A program made the translations under genes and the position numbers. A stretch of DNA of 64,000 bases from Gaiellales bacterium (GTDB lineage Bacteria; Actinomycetota; Thermoleophilia; BMS3ABIN01): positions 1 through 64,000 of the forward strand of contig QZKG01000064.1 in assembly GCA_003599855.1 (NCBI GenBank), in the 5' to 3' direction. The notes under the pieces are model-generated. The model was given only the letters and a program-made list of their open reading frames with translations. It made no database searches and had not been told where the DNA came from. Shown here piece by piece: positions 1-10,057 of the stretch (position 1 is the stretch's first letter; each line of letters starts with the position of its first letter).

Positions 1-1126
1 TGCGCTTGGAGAATAGCAGCGCTGAATCGGCCGCAGTTATCAGGCTGCCGGCGTCGCCGGCGCATTGGGGGAAATCAGCCACGCCGAAGCTGGCGCCGAT
101 GTAGGCCCGCGGTAGATTCACGGCGCTGGAGACCTCGTCCTTCATCTGCTCCCGCAGTCGCTCGGCGGCTTCGACCGCCCCATCGCCTGTTATCTCCGGC
201 ATTATGATAACGAACTCCTCACCCCCGTAACGCGCGATGTAATCGACCTCGCGAGTCACCCCGGTGAAGAAACGACCAACCGCGCGCAGCACATCATCGC
301 CCTTCTGATGCCCGAACTTGTCATTGACCGACTTGAAATGGTCCAGGTCGATCATGACCAGCGATAAGGGCCTCTGGTAACGTTTGGCGCGCGAGACTTC
401 CTGCTCGAGGGCCTCCTGGAAATGGCCATGGTTGCGGACGCCGGTCAGGGCGTCAGTTATGGCCAGCTCCTCGGTCCGTCGCTGCAGCTCTTCCAGCCTG
501 GCGTACTGCTCCTCCAGCTCCGCCTTGGCTGCTGAGAGCAGGTCCTCTCTCTCCTTCACTGCCCACATCAGGCTGTTGAAATCCTCGTCTATCTCCCTCA
601 TGGGGCCGGCTGCGACCGCGCTCTGGTAGACATCACACCTGATGCAGTCCCCCAGCTTCTGGGCGAACTCTCCCTGTACCTCGCCGCGGCAGAAGGTACC
701 GGCCAGAAGCCAGCAGCGCACATGCTCATGACCATACGCCGGACAATCGGTCGATTTGCAGTCCTTGACCTCCCAGCAGGTGGGCACCTCGTCCCCCTGC
801 CTTTCAACGTTCCAGCTCCGCGATGTAATCGAGTCGTGGACCAGCTTGCTGAACTTCTCCTTGGCCGCCTCCAGCTCCTGCTTGCTGGCGGACAGCTTCA
901 TGTTCCTCTCGTAGAGGGTAATCTTTACCAGGTAGTAGCAGAACGTGCCCACGGCGAAACCGGCGGCAAGACAGGCGAGCTGGAAATAGATCTTCTGTCC
1001 AGACTTCCACGTCACGAAGGGATCCACGACCAGCGGGAAGACCAGCCCCATCACCAGCCCGAAGAGGACCATGACGGAGAAGATCCGCCACATGCTGTTT
1101 AAGTATCTCGCCAGTATGCCGGTCAT
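1..1126 (-). CDS. Membrane GGDEF diguanylate cyclase with two-CW domain (3' end cut by window edge)
   Basis: The frame reads from an ATG at 1126 and runs off the left edge, so the C-terminus is missing. An N-terminal pair of hydrophobic segments (about residues 12-34 and 46-64) is followed by a short coiled coil. Next comes a Cys-rich module with CWE, CPAY, CW and CxxC spacing, which matches the 'two-CW' domain. The GGDEF domain has the intact active-site motif RYGGEEF and the upstream DALTG and DLDHFKSVND motifs, so it should make cyclic-di-GMP from two GTP. The start lies 16 bases after the stop of the related GGDEF/HD-GYP gene, so the two are probably one transcript. The ligand of the two-CW module cannot be read from sequence. 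Confidence 0.9.
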   Translation of the reverse strand, partial: MTGILARYLNSMWRIFSVMVLFGLVMGLVFPLVVDPFVTWKSGQKIYFQLACLAAGFAVGTFCYYLVKITLYERNMKLSASKQELEAAKEKFSKLVHDSITSRSWNVERQGDEVPTCWEVKDCKSTDCPAYGHEHVRCWLLAGTFCRGEVQGEFAQKLGDCIRCDVYQSAVAAGPMREIDEDFNSLMWAVKEREDLLSAAKAELEEQYARLEELQRRTEELAITDALTGVRNHGHFQEALEQEVSRAKRYQRPLSLVMIDLDHFKSVNDKFGHQKGDDVLRAVGRFFTGVTREVDYIARYGGEEFVIIMPEITGDGAVEAAERLREQMKDEVSSAVNLPRAYIGASFGVADFPQCAGDAGSLITAADSALLFSKR

Positions 1127-1142
1127 GACCGCCCCAGGATAA

Positions 1143-2900
1143 TCAACTTGCTTCCTTCAGGTTTTCCGCGCTGTCCCCTTGCAGTCGCGCGACGAACAGC
1201 TCCACCATCTCCGGGTCGAACTGGGACCCGGCCCCCTTGCGCAGCTCCGCTACCGCCCGCTCCCTGCTCAGTGCCTTGCGGTAGGGACGGTCCGAGCGCA
1301 TCGCCCGGTATGCGTCGAAGATGCCGACGATCCTGGCCAGGCGAGGTATCCTGTTGCCCTCCAGGCCTTCGGGATAACCCTGCCCATCCCAGCGCTCATG
1401 GTGATAAAGGATCGCCAGCACCAGTTCCTGGATCTGGCGCGCCTCACGGAGGATCTCCTGGCCGATCTCCGGATGACGCCTGATCATCTCCACTTCTATC
1501 TCGGTAAGTTTGTCGGTCTTGGTCAGCACCTCGGCGGGAACACCGATCTTGCCGATGTCGTGGATGCTGGAAGCCAGGACCAGGAGCTCCGCTTCTTCAT
1601 CATCCATCCCCAGGTCCCGGGCCATGCCTTGCGCCAGCCTGCCAAGCCTCTCGCGACCGTCAACCCCATACAGGTCGGTGGCATCCACCGCACGGGCCAG
1701 GGCGGTGAGCGTAGCGATGCCGGCTCCGTGCAGCCTGTTCTGCAACCGCTGTATGTCGCCGGCTTCCAGTTCCATCCCGGAGAGGTCGCAGAAATACGCA
1801 ACCCCGTCGCCTACCTTGTTCTTGGCGAAGAACAGCGCGGCGTCGGCCGCCGAGACCAAGCTCTGTGCGTCGCCAGCGCAGTCGGGATAATCAGCAACGC
1901 CGATGCTCAGGTTGAGCTCTTCGCCGGCTACGTCCGCACCGGCGGCTGCTTCCCTGAAGCTCTTGACGACCCCCCGGGCGAACTCCGTCGCCTCCTCGCC
2001 GCCGACGCCCGCCATCACCACCATGAACTCCTCGTTACCGTAGCGTGCGATGTAATACTCGCTCCCCGCGGCCACCTTCAGGTGATCGGCCAGGCTCTTG
2101 AGCACCATATCACCCTGCCGGTACCCATACTTCTCGTTCACCTGCTTGAAATTGTCGAAATCCAGCATCAGCAGCGACAGGACCTTGCCGTACCGCTTCG
2201 TTTCAACCAGCTCCCGCTTGAGATGCTCATTGAAATGGGCGTAGTTATAGAGGCCGGTGAGTGAGTCGGTCTCAGCCATCCTGCGCGCCTCGACGTGCAG
2301 GGCCTCCAGTTCGTCGTACTTGTCCTTGAGTTCGAGATTGGTAGAAGAGAGCAGCTTTGCTTTCTCATTGATCACCCAGAGGAGATTGTTGAAGCTCTCG
2401 TGGATCTGGTCTACCGGATTATCACCGACAGCCAGCTGGTAGACACGGCATTCGCTACAGTTATTCAGCTTCTGCGCGAAAGTCCCCTGGACCTCGCCGC
2501 TGCAATAGGTTCCGGCAATGAACCAGCAGCGTATATTCCTTTTGCCGTACACGGGGCATTCCGGAGATGTGCAATCGAGGATCTCCCAGCAGGTCGGTAT
2601 GCGCTCGTCCCGCAGACCGATTTCCCATCCCTCCCCGGAGACGGCGGCCTTGGCAACCTGGCCCAGGTGGCGTTCGGCGTCTTCCATGCTCCGGGACAAC
2701 TCGCTCCGCTTTCTTTCAATCCTGTCGAACCTGGCGCCGAGGAAGTACCCCAGGGCGGCGGTGGCGACCGCAGTCGCGGCGAGCACCACGAGTCCACCGG
2801 CGGCGCCGATTGACAGGGTCAGGAAGAAGACGAGCGTAGCGAGAGCCACTCCGATGGTCCCGGCGCCTGCAGCATATGAAAATGCCCGGGTTTGATACAT
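1143..2900 (-). CDS. GGDEF plus HD-GYP protein with two-CW domain
   Basis: This 585-residue membrane protein starts at the ATG at 2900. That start has GGAGG five bases upstream and is preferred over an upstream in-frame codon. Order: two hydrophobic segments (about 8-50), two-CW Cys module (about 105-155), coiled coil, GGDEF domain (about 210-370), HD-GYP domain (about 395-560). The cyclase motif reads YGNEEF: the second glycine of GG(D/E)EF is Asn, so cyclase activity is doubtful. The phosphodiesterase half looks intact, with HDIGK, a later HH and the signature DGQGYP. I infer net cyclic-di-GMP hydrolysis, perhaps with the degenerate GGDEF acting as a regulatory GTP site. It is paired with the intact cyclase encoded just downstream. 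Confidence 0.9.
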   Translation of the reverse strand: MYQTRAFSYAAGAGTIGVALATLVFFLTLSIGAAGGLVVLAATAVATAALGYFLGARFDRIERKRSELSRSMEDAERHLGQVAKAAVSGEGWEIGLRDERIPTCWEILDCTSPECPVYGKRNIRCWFIAGTYCSGEVQGTFAQKLNNCSECRVYQLAVGDNPVDQIHESFNNLLWVINEKAKLLSSTNLELKDKYDELEALHVEARRMAETDSLTGLYNYAHFNEHLKRELVETKRYGKVLSLLMLDFDNFKQVNEKYGYRQGDMVLKSLADHLKVAAGSEYYIARYGNEEFMVVMAGVGGEEATEFARGVVKSFREAAAGADVAGEELNLSIGVADYPDCAGDAQSLVSAADAALFFAKNKVGDGVAYFCDLSGMELEAGDIQRLQNRLHGAGIATLTALARAVDATDLYGVDGRERLGRLAQGMARDLGMDDEEAELLVLASSIHDIGKIGVPAEVLTKTDKLTEIEVEMIRRHPEIGQEILREARQIQELVLAILYHHERWDGQGYPEGLEGNRIPRLARIVGIFDAYRAMRSDRPYRKALSRERAVAELRKGAGSQFDPEMVELFVARLQGDSAENLKEAS

Positions 2901-3025
2901 ATAACCTCCGCCCCTTTTACTTGTCCTACACCGTGGCATCGGTACCGTGATGAAATTACTTGAACCCATGCAAGTTCGGTTTTATGACTTTCCCGCGCGT
3001 GCTTATATTATGAATTCCACTCGAA

Positions 3026-3148
3026 TAATCATATTCATCCGTCCGCATTGAAGGGGACCCGCGACTACCTGACGAATATGAATAAGCGATCGGGATAGCT
3101 ATCGAGGAGCAAGGCCGGGCCCGGCAGCACTGAGCGCCCGGCATCTTG
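3026..3148 (+). promoter_or_regulatory. Structured 5' leader of the NlpC/P60 gene
   Basis: Inverted repeats suggest a folded leader. CATATT plus CGTC (3030-3044) can pair with GACGAATATG (3071-3080), leaving a loop that contains GGGGACCC. Further down, GCCGGGC (about 3114-3120) can pair with GCCCGGC just before the start codon. I could not match it to a known riboswitch. It is reported as a structure only. Confidence 0.3.
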
Positions 3149-3151
3149 AAT

Positions 3152-4255
3152 ATGCGATTGGCAGGTACGAAAAACTGGTCATACTGTACCGCGGCGACGA
3201 TCCTGTTGATGGGATTGCTGCTGCTGTTCTTCATGACAACGACCACCATCCCCGCCCAGGCTGACCCGTCCCTCAGTGAGAAACAGAGCGAAGTCGACCG
3301 CATCAAGGCTGAGATCGCCGGGATCAACCATGCAACCGAGCAGGCGGTCGAGCGGTATAACCAGGCTAATGTGGAACTGGAGCAGACGCGCCGGGACATC
3401 GACGCGAACGAAGCAGCCCTCCAGGAAGCAACCAGGCGGCTGGCTGAATCCCAGGAGACGCTCGAGCGCAGGGTCGACCGCATCTACCGCCAGGGATCCA
3501 CCGGCTTCATCGAAGTATTGTTCAGCACCAGCTCGATCCATGAGTTCATGTCCCAGTACGACATGCTCGGCCGCATCAGCGAACAGGACCGGCGGATAGT
3601 CGAGGACGTGTTCGCTCAAAAGGAGGCTGTCGAGGATGCCCGCCTGGAGCTCGAGCAGGCACGCCAGAAGCAGGAAGAGCTGGTCGCGTCCGCGGCGGCT
3701 GAAAAGAGCGAGATCGAGGCCAGCATGGCGGCGAAACAGGAGGTTCTCGCCGGCGCCGAAGCTGAAGTGGCGCAGATAATCGCGTCGCAGGAAGAGGAAC
3801 AGCGGCGGGCGCAGGCGCAGTATTCCAGTGAAGTGGCGTCACAACTGAGCGGCAATGGCAGTCAGCCGGCCCCGCCGGTGGGCCAGCCCCCCGCAGGCGC
3901 GCCGCCAGCGACCTCCGGCGGCGCCGTATCCATCGCCATGCAGTACCTGGGTGTGCCGTATGTATGGGGCGGGGAGTCGCCTTCGGGCTTTGACTGTTCC
4001 GGCCTGGTGAAGTATGTCTATGGGCAGATGGGGGTCTATCTGCCTCACTCAGCGGCCGCCCAGCATTACGCGGGCACGCCCATCAGCTACTCGCAGCTTG
4101 CCCCCGGCGACCTGGTCTTTTTCGGCCGGCCGATCAGCCACGTGGGCATCTACATCGGCGGCGGCAGCATGATCCACGCGCCGTTCGAGGGCGCCGTGGT
4201 CTCCATCACAGGGGTCAGCGGCGGCGGCAGTTACTCGGGTGCCTGCAGGATCTAG
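3152..4255 (+). CDS. Secreted NlpC/P60 peptidoglycan endopeptidase with coiled coil
   Basis: This protein of about 367 residues begins with a hydrophobic signal segment ending near AQA-D (about residue 37). A long charged coiled coil (about 40-235) follows, as in PcsB/RipA-type hydrolases. A Pro/Ala-rich linker leads to a C-terminal NlpC/P60 domain. The catalytic Cys is in FDCSGLV, the His in SHVGIYIG and the third polar residue in MIHAP. It probably cuts stem peptides of peptidoglycan during growth or division, with the coiled coil controlling access. A TTG two codons upstream (3146) is an alternative start, and neither start has a clear ribosome site. It stands alone between the cyclic-di-GMP genes and the threonine operon. 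Confidence 0.9.
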   Translation: MRLAGTKNWSYCTAATILLMGLLLLFFMTTTTIPAQADPSLSEKQSEVDRIKAEIAGINHATEQAVERYNQANVELEQTRRDIDANEAALQEATRRLAESQETLERRVDRIYRQGSTGFIEVLFSTSSIHEFMSQYDMLGRISEQDRRIVEDVFAQKEAVEDARLELEQARQKQEELVASAAAEKSEIEASMAAKQEVLAGAEAEVAQIIASQEEEQRRAQAQYSSEVASQLSGNGSQPAPPVGQPPAGAPPATSGGAVSIAMQYLGVPYVWGGESPSGFDCSGLVKYVYGQMGVYLPHSAAAQHYAGTPISYSQLAPGDLVFFGRPISHVGIYIGGGSMIHAPFEGAVVSITGVSGGGSYSGACRI

Positions 4256-4370
4256 GCGCGGCCCCCACGCTGCCTTCTTTTTTCTTACACCGTCTCCTGA
4301 TAACATTTGCCCTTGGTTGCCGGTTCCGGGCCGGCGTCCCTGGCGATAAGATCTACCAAGGCTGGCAAGC

Positions 4371-5669
4371 ATGACCGCAGATGAAAAAATGAAAAGGGCA
4401 TCGATAGGACTTCTCGGGTACGGGACGGTCGGCAGCAGCGTCTACCGCCTGCTGGATGAGCAGTCGATCGAGATCGCCCAGGCCACGGGCGCCAGCGCAG
4501 GGGTCAAGCGCATCCTGGTGCGCGACATCTCGATACCACGCAGCGACGCCCCAGCGGAACTATTCAGCGACGACTTCGACGAGCTGGTCGAGGATGAGGA
4601 TATCTCCATAATCGTCGAGCTGATCGGCGGCATAGAACCTGCGCTTGAATATGTGACGCGCGCACTGGAGGCAGGCAAGGCCGTCGTGACCGCCAACAAG
4701 CAGTTGCTGTCACAGAAGGGCTCCTACCTCTTCGACCTCGCCCGTCGCAATGAGACGATGATCCGTTTCGAGGCCAGCGTAGCCGGCGCGATACCGATCA
4801 TCAAGGTCATCAGCGAGTCCATGGTCGCCGCCGACTTCACCAGCATTTACGGCATCGTCAATGGCACGACCAACTATATCCTGACGGAGATGATGCGCAC
4901 CGGCGCCAGGTATGGTGACGCGCTCGCCAGGGCCCAGGAATGGGGTTATGCCGAAGCCGATCCTACCGAGGACATCAGCGGCAAGGACGCCGCCGCCAAG
5001 ATGGCGATTCTTGCATCGATCGCCTTCCACTCCGAGGTCAGTCTCGACGATGTCGCCTGCGTCGGCATCGAGGACATCAGCGAACTGGACATCGCCTACG
5101 CGCGCGATTTCGGCATGACCCTCAAACTGCTGGGCGTCGCCAAGCTCTACGACGGCAGGATCAACGTCAGGGTCTACCCGGCCCTCCTGGACCGGGAACA
5201 CCCGCTGGCATCCGTCAACGGCGCTTACAACGCCGTCTTCCTCAAGGGGAATTCCATCGACGAGGTCATGCTCTCGGGACCGGGAGCCGGCGGTATCGAG
5301 ACTGCCTCAGCGGTGGTGGGAGACATAGTTTCGATCATGGCGCGCCCGGTTGCCGGCAGGCTGGACTACCCCCGCACTCACAACGGCCTGGAACTCTTTC
5401 CCGACGATGAGGTCGTGTCGACTTTCTACCTGCGGCTCGAAGTAGACGACGAGCCGGGTGTCCTGGCCCAGATCTCCCAGGTTTTCGGCGAACACGAGGT
5501 CAGCATCGAGAGCGTGCTGCAAAAAGGCAGGGGCCAGCACGCCGAACTGGTGATGGTCTTCCATCCGGTAGCGGAAAAGAGTTTCGGCGCCGCCCTGAAG
5601 GGGATCTCCGGCCTTCCTGTCGTCAAGGGCCGCCCGGCGCCCATACGAGTCGAGCGGGACAGTGAATAG
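4371..5669 (+). CDS. hom: Homoserine dehydrogenase with ACT domain
   Basis: Reduces aspartate semialdehyde to homoserine, the branch to threonine and methionine. The 432-residue protein has an N-terminal Rossmann motif GLLGYGTVG (about 13-21). The catalytic region includes [17 protein letters not shown] and the D-P-T[11 protein letters not shown] block. A C-terminal ACT domain (about 350-425, starting [17 protein letters not shown]) normally gives threonine feedback control. Its last codons overlap the thrC start by eight bases, so the two are translationally coupled. An ATG at 4389 is a possible alternative start. Confidence 0.96.
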   Translation: MTADEKMKRASIGLLGYGTVGSSVYRLLDEQSIEIAQATGASAGVKRILVRDISIPRSDAPAELFSDDFDELVEDEDISIIVELIGGIEPALEYVTRALEAGKAVVTANKQLLSQKGSYLFDLARRNETMIRFEASVAGAIPIIKVISESMVAADFTSIYGIVNGTTNYILTEMMRTGARYGDALARAQEWGYAEADPTEDISGKDAAAKMAILASIAFHSEVSLDDVACVGIEDISELDIAYARDFGMTLKLLGVAKLYDGRINVRVYPALLDREHPLASVNGAYNAVFLKGNSIDEVMLSGPGAGGIETASAVVGDIVSIMARPVAGRLDYPRTHNGLELFPDDEVVSTFYLRLEVDDEPGVLAQISQVFGEHEVSIESVLQKGRGQHAELVMVFHPVAEKSFGAALKGISGLPVVKGRPAPIRVERDSE

Positions 5670-6723
5670 CATTCCGCGGGGAGCAGCGCTCATCGACCGC
5701 TTCCGGGAGTTCCTCCCGGTTTCGGACGCTACCCCGGTGATAAGCCTGGGGGAGGGCAGCACACCGCTGATAGCCGCCCCGCGGCTGGGCGAGCGGCTGG
5801 GCGTCAACCTGCATCTCAAGCTCGAAGGACTCAACCCCACCGGCAGCTTCAAGGACCGTGGCATGACGATGGCGGTCTCCAAGGGTCTCGAAGAGGGTGC
5901 TTCCGCGGTCATCTGCGCTTCAACGGGCAATACCTCGGCGGCGGCCGCAGCCTATGCCAGCCGCGCCGGCATCAAGGCGATCGTCATCATCCCCGAGGGC
6001 AAGATAGCAGCAGGCAAGCTGGCCCAGGCCATCGCCCATGGCGCCAGCGTGGTTGCCATTGACGGCAACTTCGACGAAGCCCTGGGCATCGTCCGCGGCA
6101 TCGTCGAGAACTACCCGGTTCAGCTGGTGAACTCCATCAACCCCTTCCGCCTGGAGGGACAGAAGACCGGGGCATTCGAGGTGGTCGATTCACTGGGGGA
6201 GGCGCCGGACTACCTGGCTATCCCTGTCGGCAACGCCGGCAATATCACCGCTTACTGGCGCGGTTTCAACGAGTATCACGACGCGGGCAGATCAGGGAGC
6301 CTGCCGAAGATGATCGGTTTCCAGGCCGCTGGCGCTGCTCCCCTGGTGCTGGGACACAGGGTCGAACAACCCGAGACGCTGGCGACTGCCATCCGCATCG
6401 GCAACCCCGCCCGGGGGGACGAGGCGCTCGCCGCCGCCCGCGACTCGGACGGTTTCATAGACTCTGTGACCGATGAGGAGATAGTCGCCGCCTACAAGCT
6501 GGTAGCGGCCAGCGAGGGCACTTTCTGTGAGCCTGCTTCGGCTGCCAGCATCGCCGGCGTCGTCAAGAAGCGGCAGCAAGGAGTGATCCCCGAGGGGGCG
6601 GCCGTCGTATGCGTCCTGACGGGACACGGACTCAAGGATCCCGAGACAGCGATCAGGACAGGTGGAGAGCTCATCCACGCCGAGGCCGACCTGGGCAGCG
6701 TCGTGGCGGTCCTTGGCCTGTAA
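5662..6723 (+). CDS. thrC: Threonine synthase
   Basis: PLP enzyme that converts O-phosphohomoserine to threonine, the last step of the pathway. At 353 residues it is the short (class I-like) form. The PLP lysine lies in GSFKDRGM (about 60-67), and the glycine-rich phosphate-binding loop is PVGNAGNI. The start is a GTG that overlaps the end of hom by eight bases, with a purine-rich GAGCGGGAC just upstream. The next gene begins four bases after its stop, which makes a hom-thrC-(kinase) operon. Confidence 0.95.
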   Translation: MNSIPRGAALIDRFREFLPVSDATPVISLGEGSTPLIAAPRLGERLGVNLHLKLEGLNPTGSFKDRGMTMAVSKGLEEGASAVICASTGNTSAAAAAYASRAGIKAIVIIPEGKIAAGKLAQAIAHGASVVAIDGNFDEALGIVRGIVENYPVQLVNSINPFRLEGQKTGAFEVVDSLGEAPDYLAIPVGNAGNITAYWRGFNEYHDAGRSGSLPKMIGFQAAGAAPLVLGHRVEQPETLATAIRIGNPARGDEALAAARDSDGFIDSVTDEEIVAAYKLVAASEGTFCEPASAASIAGVVKKRQQGVIPEGAAVVCVLTGHGLKDPETAIRTGGELIHAEADLGSVVAVLGL

Positions 6724-6727
6724 GCAG

Positions 6728-7912
6728 ATGAAATACATCATCCTGATCCCCGACGGCGCCGCTGACCTCCCTCGCGCCGACCTGGGTGGGAAGACCCCCC
6801 TGGAGGCCGCCCGGACGCCCAATATGGATATGCTCGCCTCAAAGGGGAGTCTCGGCCTGGTCCGGACTATCCCTGAAGGTTTCTCTCCCGGCAGCGACGT
6901 CGCCAACCTCTGCGTGCTGGGTTACGACCCCCACGCCTATTACACAGGCCGCGCGCCGCTGGAGGCCGCGAGCATCGGCATCGATCTCGCAGGCGGGCAG
7001 GTGGCGTTCCGCTGCAACCTCGTCAGCGTCGTCAACGGGGTCATGAACGACTTTACTGCGGGTCACATCGGGACCCGCGAGGCAGACCAGCTGATCGGGT
7101 CCCTTCAGGGAGCCCTCGGGGATGATGAAACCTCTTTTCACACCGGGCTCAGCTACCGCCATATCACGGTCACCCGGGGGCGGGGACTTGCAGCCGAGTG
7201 CACTCCGCCCCATGACATCACCGGCCAGACCATCGCGGACCACCTGCCCCAGGGAGAGGATTCGGACTACGTACGCGATCTGATGGACCGCTCGGTCGCA
7301 GTGCTCGCCGGACACCCCGTCAACCAGGCCAGGCTGAAGCAGGGAAAGGCCGCCGCCGACATGATCTGGCTCTGGGGCCAGGGTACGGCACCCAGCATGC
7401 CGACCCTTGAGGAAAGCTTCGGCATCACCGGCGCGGTGATAACAGCCGTGGACCTGGTCAAGGGACTGGGAAGCTATGCCGGCCTCGAAGTGGTCGACGT
7501 CCCGGGCGCCACCGGGTTCCTGGACACGAATTTCAGGGGCAAGGCTCAATACGCGCTGGAGGCGCTGGAGCGTCACGATTTTGTGTACATCCACGTGGAA
7601 GCCCCCGATGAGGCTTCCCATATGGGCGATACCGCCGCCAAGATCAAGGCGCTGGAACAGATCGACGGTGAGCTGCTGAACCCCCTGCTGGCGGGACTCG
7701 AAAGCATCGGTGAGTACCGCCTGCTGGTGCTTCCTGACCACGCTACGCCGCTTGAGACGATGACGCACAGCGACTCCCCGGTCCCCTTCATCCTTTACGA
7801 TACGGCGATGCCCGCCGAAGGCGGCGGCAGCTTCACTGAGGCAGATGCGGCGGCCGCCGGCCTCATGATCGGCAAGGGCTGGGAACTGATGGGACGCTTC
7901 CTCTCACAATAA
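6728..7912 (+). CDS. ApgM-type phosphoglycerate mutase family protein, probable homoserine kinase
   Basis: The 394-residue protein belongs to the alkaline-phosphatase-like, archaeal-type cofactor-independent phosphoglycerate mutase family. Visible motifs are the N-terminal IPDGAADLP, the phospho-acceptor region SPGSDVANL, HVEAPDEASH and the metal-binding LPDHATP. The ATG at 6728 is chosen because it gives the usual MKYIILIPDG beginning; the frame is open further upstream but overlaps thrC. Family members placed next to hom and thrC, where no GHMP-type thrB is present, are annotated as 'proposed homoserine kinase' (TIGR02535 type). The same window has a canonical gpmI at 24,958, so a glycolytic role is not needed here. 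I infer the homoserine kinase role; the family assignment is certain. Confidence 0.88.
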   Translation: MKYIILIPDGAADLPRADLGGKTPLEAARTPNMDMLASKGSLGLVRTIPEGFSPGSDVANLCVLGYDPHAYYTGRAPLEAASIGIDLAGGQVAFRCNLVSVVNGVMNDFTAGHIGTREADQLIGSLQGALGDDETSFHTGLSYRHITVTRGRGLAAECTPPHDITGQTIADHLPQGEDSDYVRDLMDRSVAVLAGHPVNQARLKQGKAAADMIWLWGQGTAPSMPTLEESFGITGAVITAVDLVKGLGSYAGLEVVDVPGATGFLDTNFRGKAQYALEALERHDFVYIHVEAPDEASHMGDTAAKIKALEQIDGELLNPLLAGLESIGEYRLLVLPDHATPLETMTHSDSPVPFILYDTAMPAEGGGSFTEADAAAAGLMIGKGWELMGRFLSQ

Positions 7913-7951
7913 AAAAAGGGCGGGAACATATGCCCTAAGGATATGTCCCCA
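7911..7951 (-). terminator. Intrinsic terminator of the IlvD-family gene
   Basis: On the minus strand a stem of GGGGACATAT and ATATGTTCCC (one wobble, short loop) is followed by seven T. It lies about 170 bases after the stop of the minus-strand dehydratase gene. It also abuts the stop of the plus-strand threonine operon, where the T-run side is absent. Confidence 0.65.
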
Positions 7952-8121
7952 CCCTGCCTCCCCACTTCCGCGACGCCGCCCTGCCGGAACAGGAGACCTG
8001 CTCCGCGTGTCGCGGTTGTGAGACTTATGATTTGATACCGTGATTCTGCCTTACGCCTGTTTCTCCTGCATAGAGCCTGCCCCAGGCAATGCTCACCCCC
8101 CTTGGGATCAGGCGGAGCCGC

Positions 8122-9828
8122 TCATGTTTCCATCCGGGCCCCGGTGTCGGCCGAACCAGCCAGCCTTGTGTAAAGGCCCAGAAGACCACTCCTTTCAGGG
8201 GCAACCCAAGGGTCTGTCACGGCCAGTCGTCTTTCGATCTCGTCACCGGCGTCACCCTCTGGCACCACGAGGTCGATCGATCCGACATCGAGGTCGATCA
8301 CTATCCGGTCGCCGTCGCGTAATGCCGCCAGCGGTCCGCCCGCAGCTGCTTCCGGACTGACGTGACCAACGCAAGGCCCCCTGGTGGCCCCCGAGAACCG
8401 CCCGTCAGTCACCAGAGCGATGCTCTCCACCAGTTTCTCGTCAGAGGCGATCGCCGCCGTCAGGTAGAACATCTCCGGCATGCCGGAAGCCCGCGGCCCC
8501 TCGTATCTCACAACTATGACTTCGCCCGGGCTTATCCCACCCGCGATGACCGCTTCCAGCGCGGGCGCCTGTCCGTCGAAGATCCTCGCCGTCCCCTCGA
8601 ACCGGCGCATCCCGGGAGCCACAGCGGAGCGCTTTACCACCGCCCCCCTGGGCGCGAGGTTCCCCGCCAGGACACCCAGCGACCCCCGCTCAGCCAATGG
8701 CTGATCGACTGATGCGACAACATCACGGACGCCGAGGCCATGCGCGCCCAGCCCCCTTTCGCGGCTGGCCAGGCTCTCCGCCTCGAACAGCTCCAGTTCC
8801 TCCCCAAGCATGCGGCCCGTCACGGTCGTGACGTCCAGGTTCAACCTGTCCCTGACCTCCAGCATGACCCGGGGAACGCCGCCGGCGTGCCAGAACAGAT
8901 CTGCGGTATGTTCGCCGGAAGGCCTCAGGTTGACGATCCAGGGGGTCTCGTCGTTAATCTGCCGGACCTTCTCCCAGGAGAAGTCCAGACCCAGCTCGGC
9001 AGCCAGCGCCGGCAGGTGCAGCATGGCGTTGGTCGACCCCCCCACGGCGGCATGGATCACCAGCGCGTTCTCCAGCGACCGCGCATTCACCACGCGCGAC
9101 ACGGTCAAATCCTCTCTAATCAGGCCGACGGCTCTCTCACCCGCAGCTCGGGCGTAACCGTGAAGTGACGGTGACGTGGTCGGGCAGCAGGCTGAGCCAG
9201 GGAGAGCCAGCCCGAGCGCTTCGGCCATGACCTGCATGGTGACTGCAGTGCCCAGGAAGTTGCACGCCCCCGCGCATGGCGCCGCGGTCAGGCTGTGGTA
9301 TCTGTAAACCTCCTCGCTGGCCTCGCCCCTCTGCCAGCGGGCATAAAGCTCTCCCATGCGGTCGACGGACATGTCCCCCGGCCCGGTGTGCATGACACCC
9401 CCTGGAGAAAAGATCGCCGGCCTGTCCAGCCGCGCCGCTGCCAGCAGGTGCGCCGGCAGCGCCTTGTCACAGCTGGACACAGCCACCCAGCCATCAAAAT
9501 GGCCGGAGTGGAAATGCATCTCCGTGGCCATCGCCAGCAGCTCCCTTGAAGCCAGCGAATATGACATCGCGCCCGTGCCCTGGGCTATGCCATCGCACAT
9601 GTCGGTACAGTGGTACCGGCCCACCGCCAGACCGGCAGCCATAGCGCCCTCGCGGACCACCTCGACTGCCTCAGCCAGATGCACGCTGCCAGGGTGGGAG
9701 TCGCCGGAGGAGCTTTCCACCAGCAGCCACGGCTTATCCAGGTCTTCAGGCTGCCAGCCGCAACCTACCCGCAACGGGTCGACCTCGGGCCCCCATCTCA
9801 TCTTCTGGCTGTGCAGATCCTTGTTCAT
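8122..9828 (-). CDS. IlvD/Edd family dehydratase (dihydroxy-acid or sugar-acid type)
   Basis: Fe-S dehydratase of 568 residues. The ATG at 9828 has GGAGAGG directly upstream and is preferred to two upstream in-frame codons. Family motifs: [47 protein letters not shown] and [15 protein letters not shown]. The Cys pattern is unusual for IlvD. The position of the PCNMH cysteine reads PGSVH, and the cluster Cys instead sits in CDGIAQG, as in 6-phosphogluconate dehydratase (Edd) and YjhG-type sugar-acid dehydratases. It may therefore not make branched-chain amino acids. It is transcribed alone, divergently from the glycogen debranching gene. Confidence 0.85.
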   Translation of the reverse strand: MNKDLHSQKMRWGPEVDPLRVGCGWQPEDLDKPWLLVESSSGDSHPGSVHLAEAVEVVREGAMAAGLAVGRYHCTDMCDGIAQGTGAMSYSLASRELLAMATEMHFHSGHFDGWVAVSSCDKALPAHLLAAARLDRPAIFSPGGVMHTGPGDMSVDRMGELYARWQRGEASEEVYRYHSLTAAPCAGACNFLGTAVTMQVMAEALGLALPGSACCPTTSPSLHGYARAAGERAVGLIREDLTVSRVVNARSLENALVIHAAVGGSTNAMLHLPALAAELGLDFSWEKVRQINDETPWIVNLRPSGEHTADLFWHAGGVPRVMLEVRDRLNLDVTTVTGRMLGEELELFEAESLASRERGLGAHGLGVRDVVASVDQPLAERGSLGVLAGNLAPRGAVVKRSAVAPGMRRFEGTARIFDGQAPALEAVIAGGISPGEVIVVRYEGPRASGMPEMFYLTAAIASDEKLVESIALVTDGRFSGATRGPCVGHVSPEAAAGGPLAALRDGDRIVIDLDVGSIDLVVPEGDAGDEIERRLAVTDPWVAPERSGLLGLYTRLAGSADTGARMET

Positions 9829-9935
9829 GCCTCTCCATGACATGATTAACGTCACGACCAAGTATATCGTTGTCGTTACCTTCATTACAGGCCGGACCCG
9901 CCCCCCTGGACGAAGGCTTCCAGCTCATGCTGATG

Positions 9936-9944
9936 TGCTAGAAT
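9936..9944 (+). promoter_or_regulatory. Candidate extended -10 promoter for the debranching gene
   Basis: TGCTAGAAT matches an extended -10 (TGnTANNNT). No good -35 is seen, as expected for that class. It would give a leader of about 100 bases. Confidence 0.3.
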
Positions 9945-10057
9945 ACCGATTATTTCAGGCGTGGCACCGTAATTGCGGCTGCGGCCGGTTTCTTTCCCGG
10001 CCGGCGGAGACATAACCGGACGGGAACAACCGGCGCTACTGCCTTCCGGCCAGCGAT

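Noticed and set aside
1179-2264. 361-codon plus-strand frame
   Set aside because: It is an antisense shadow of the GGDEF/HD-GYP gene in high-GC DNA and has no domain or ribosome site.
3020-3145. Cyclic-di-AMP (ydaO) riboswitch upstream of the NlpC/P60 gene
   Set aside because: GGGGACCC is present, but the other conserved blocks (GGGUGAA and the CAGCUAACC-like 3' part) are absent.
6839-7768. 309-codon minus-strand frame
   Set aside because: Antisense shadow of the ApgM-family gene, which has clear motifs.
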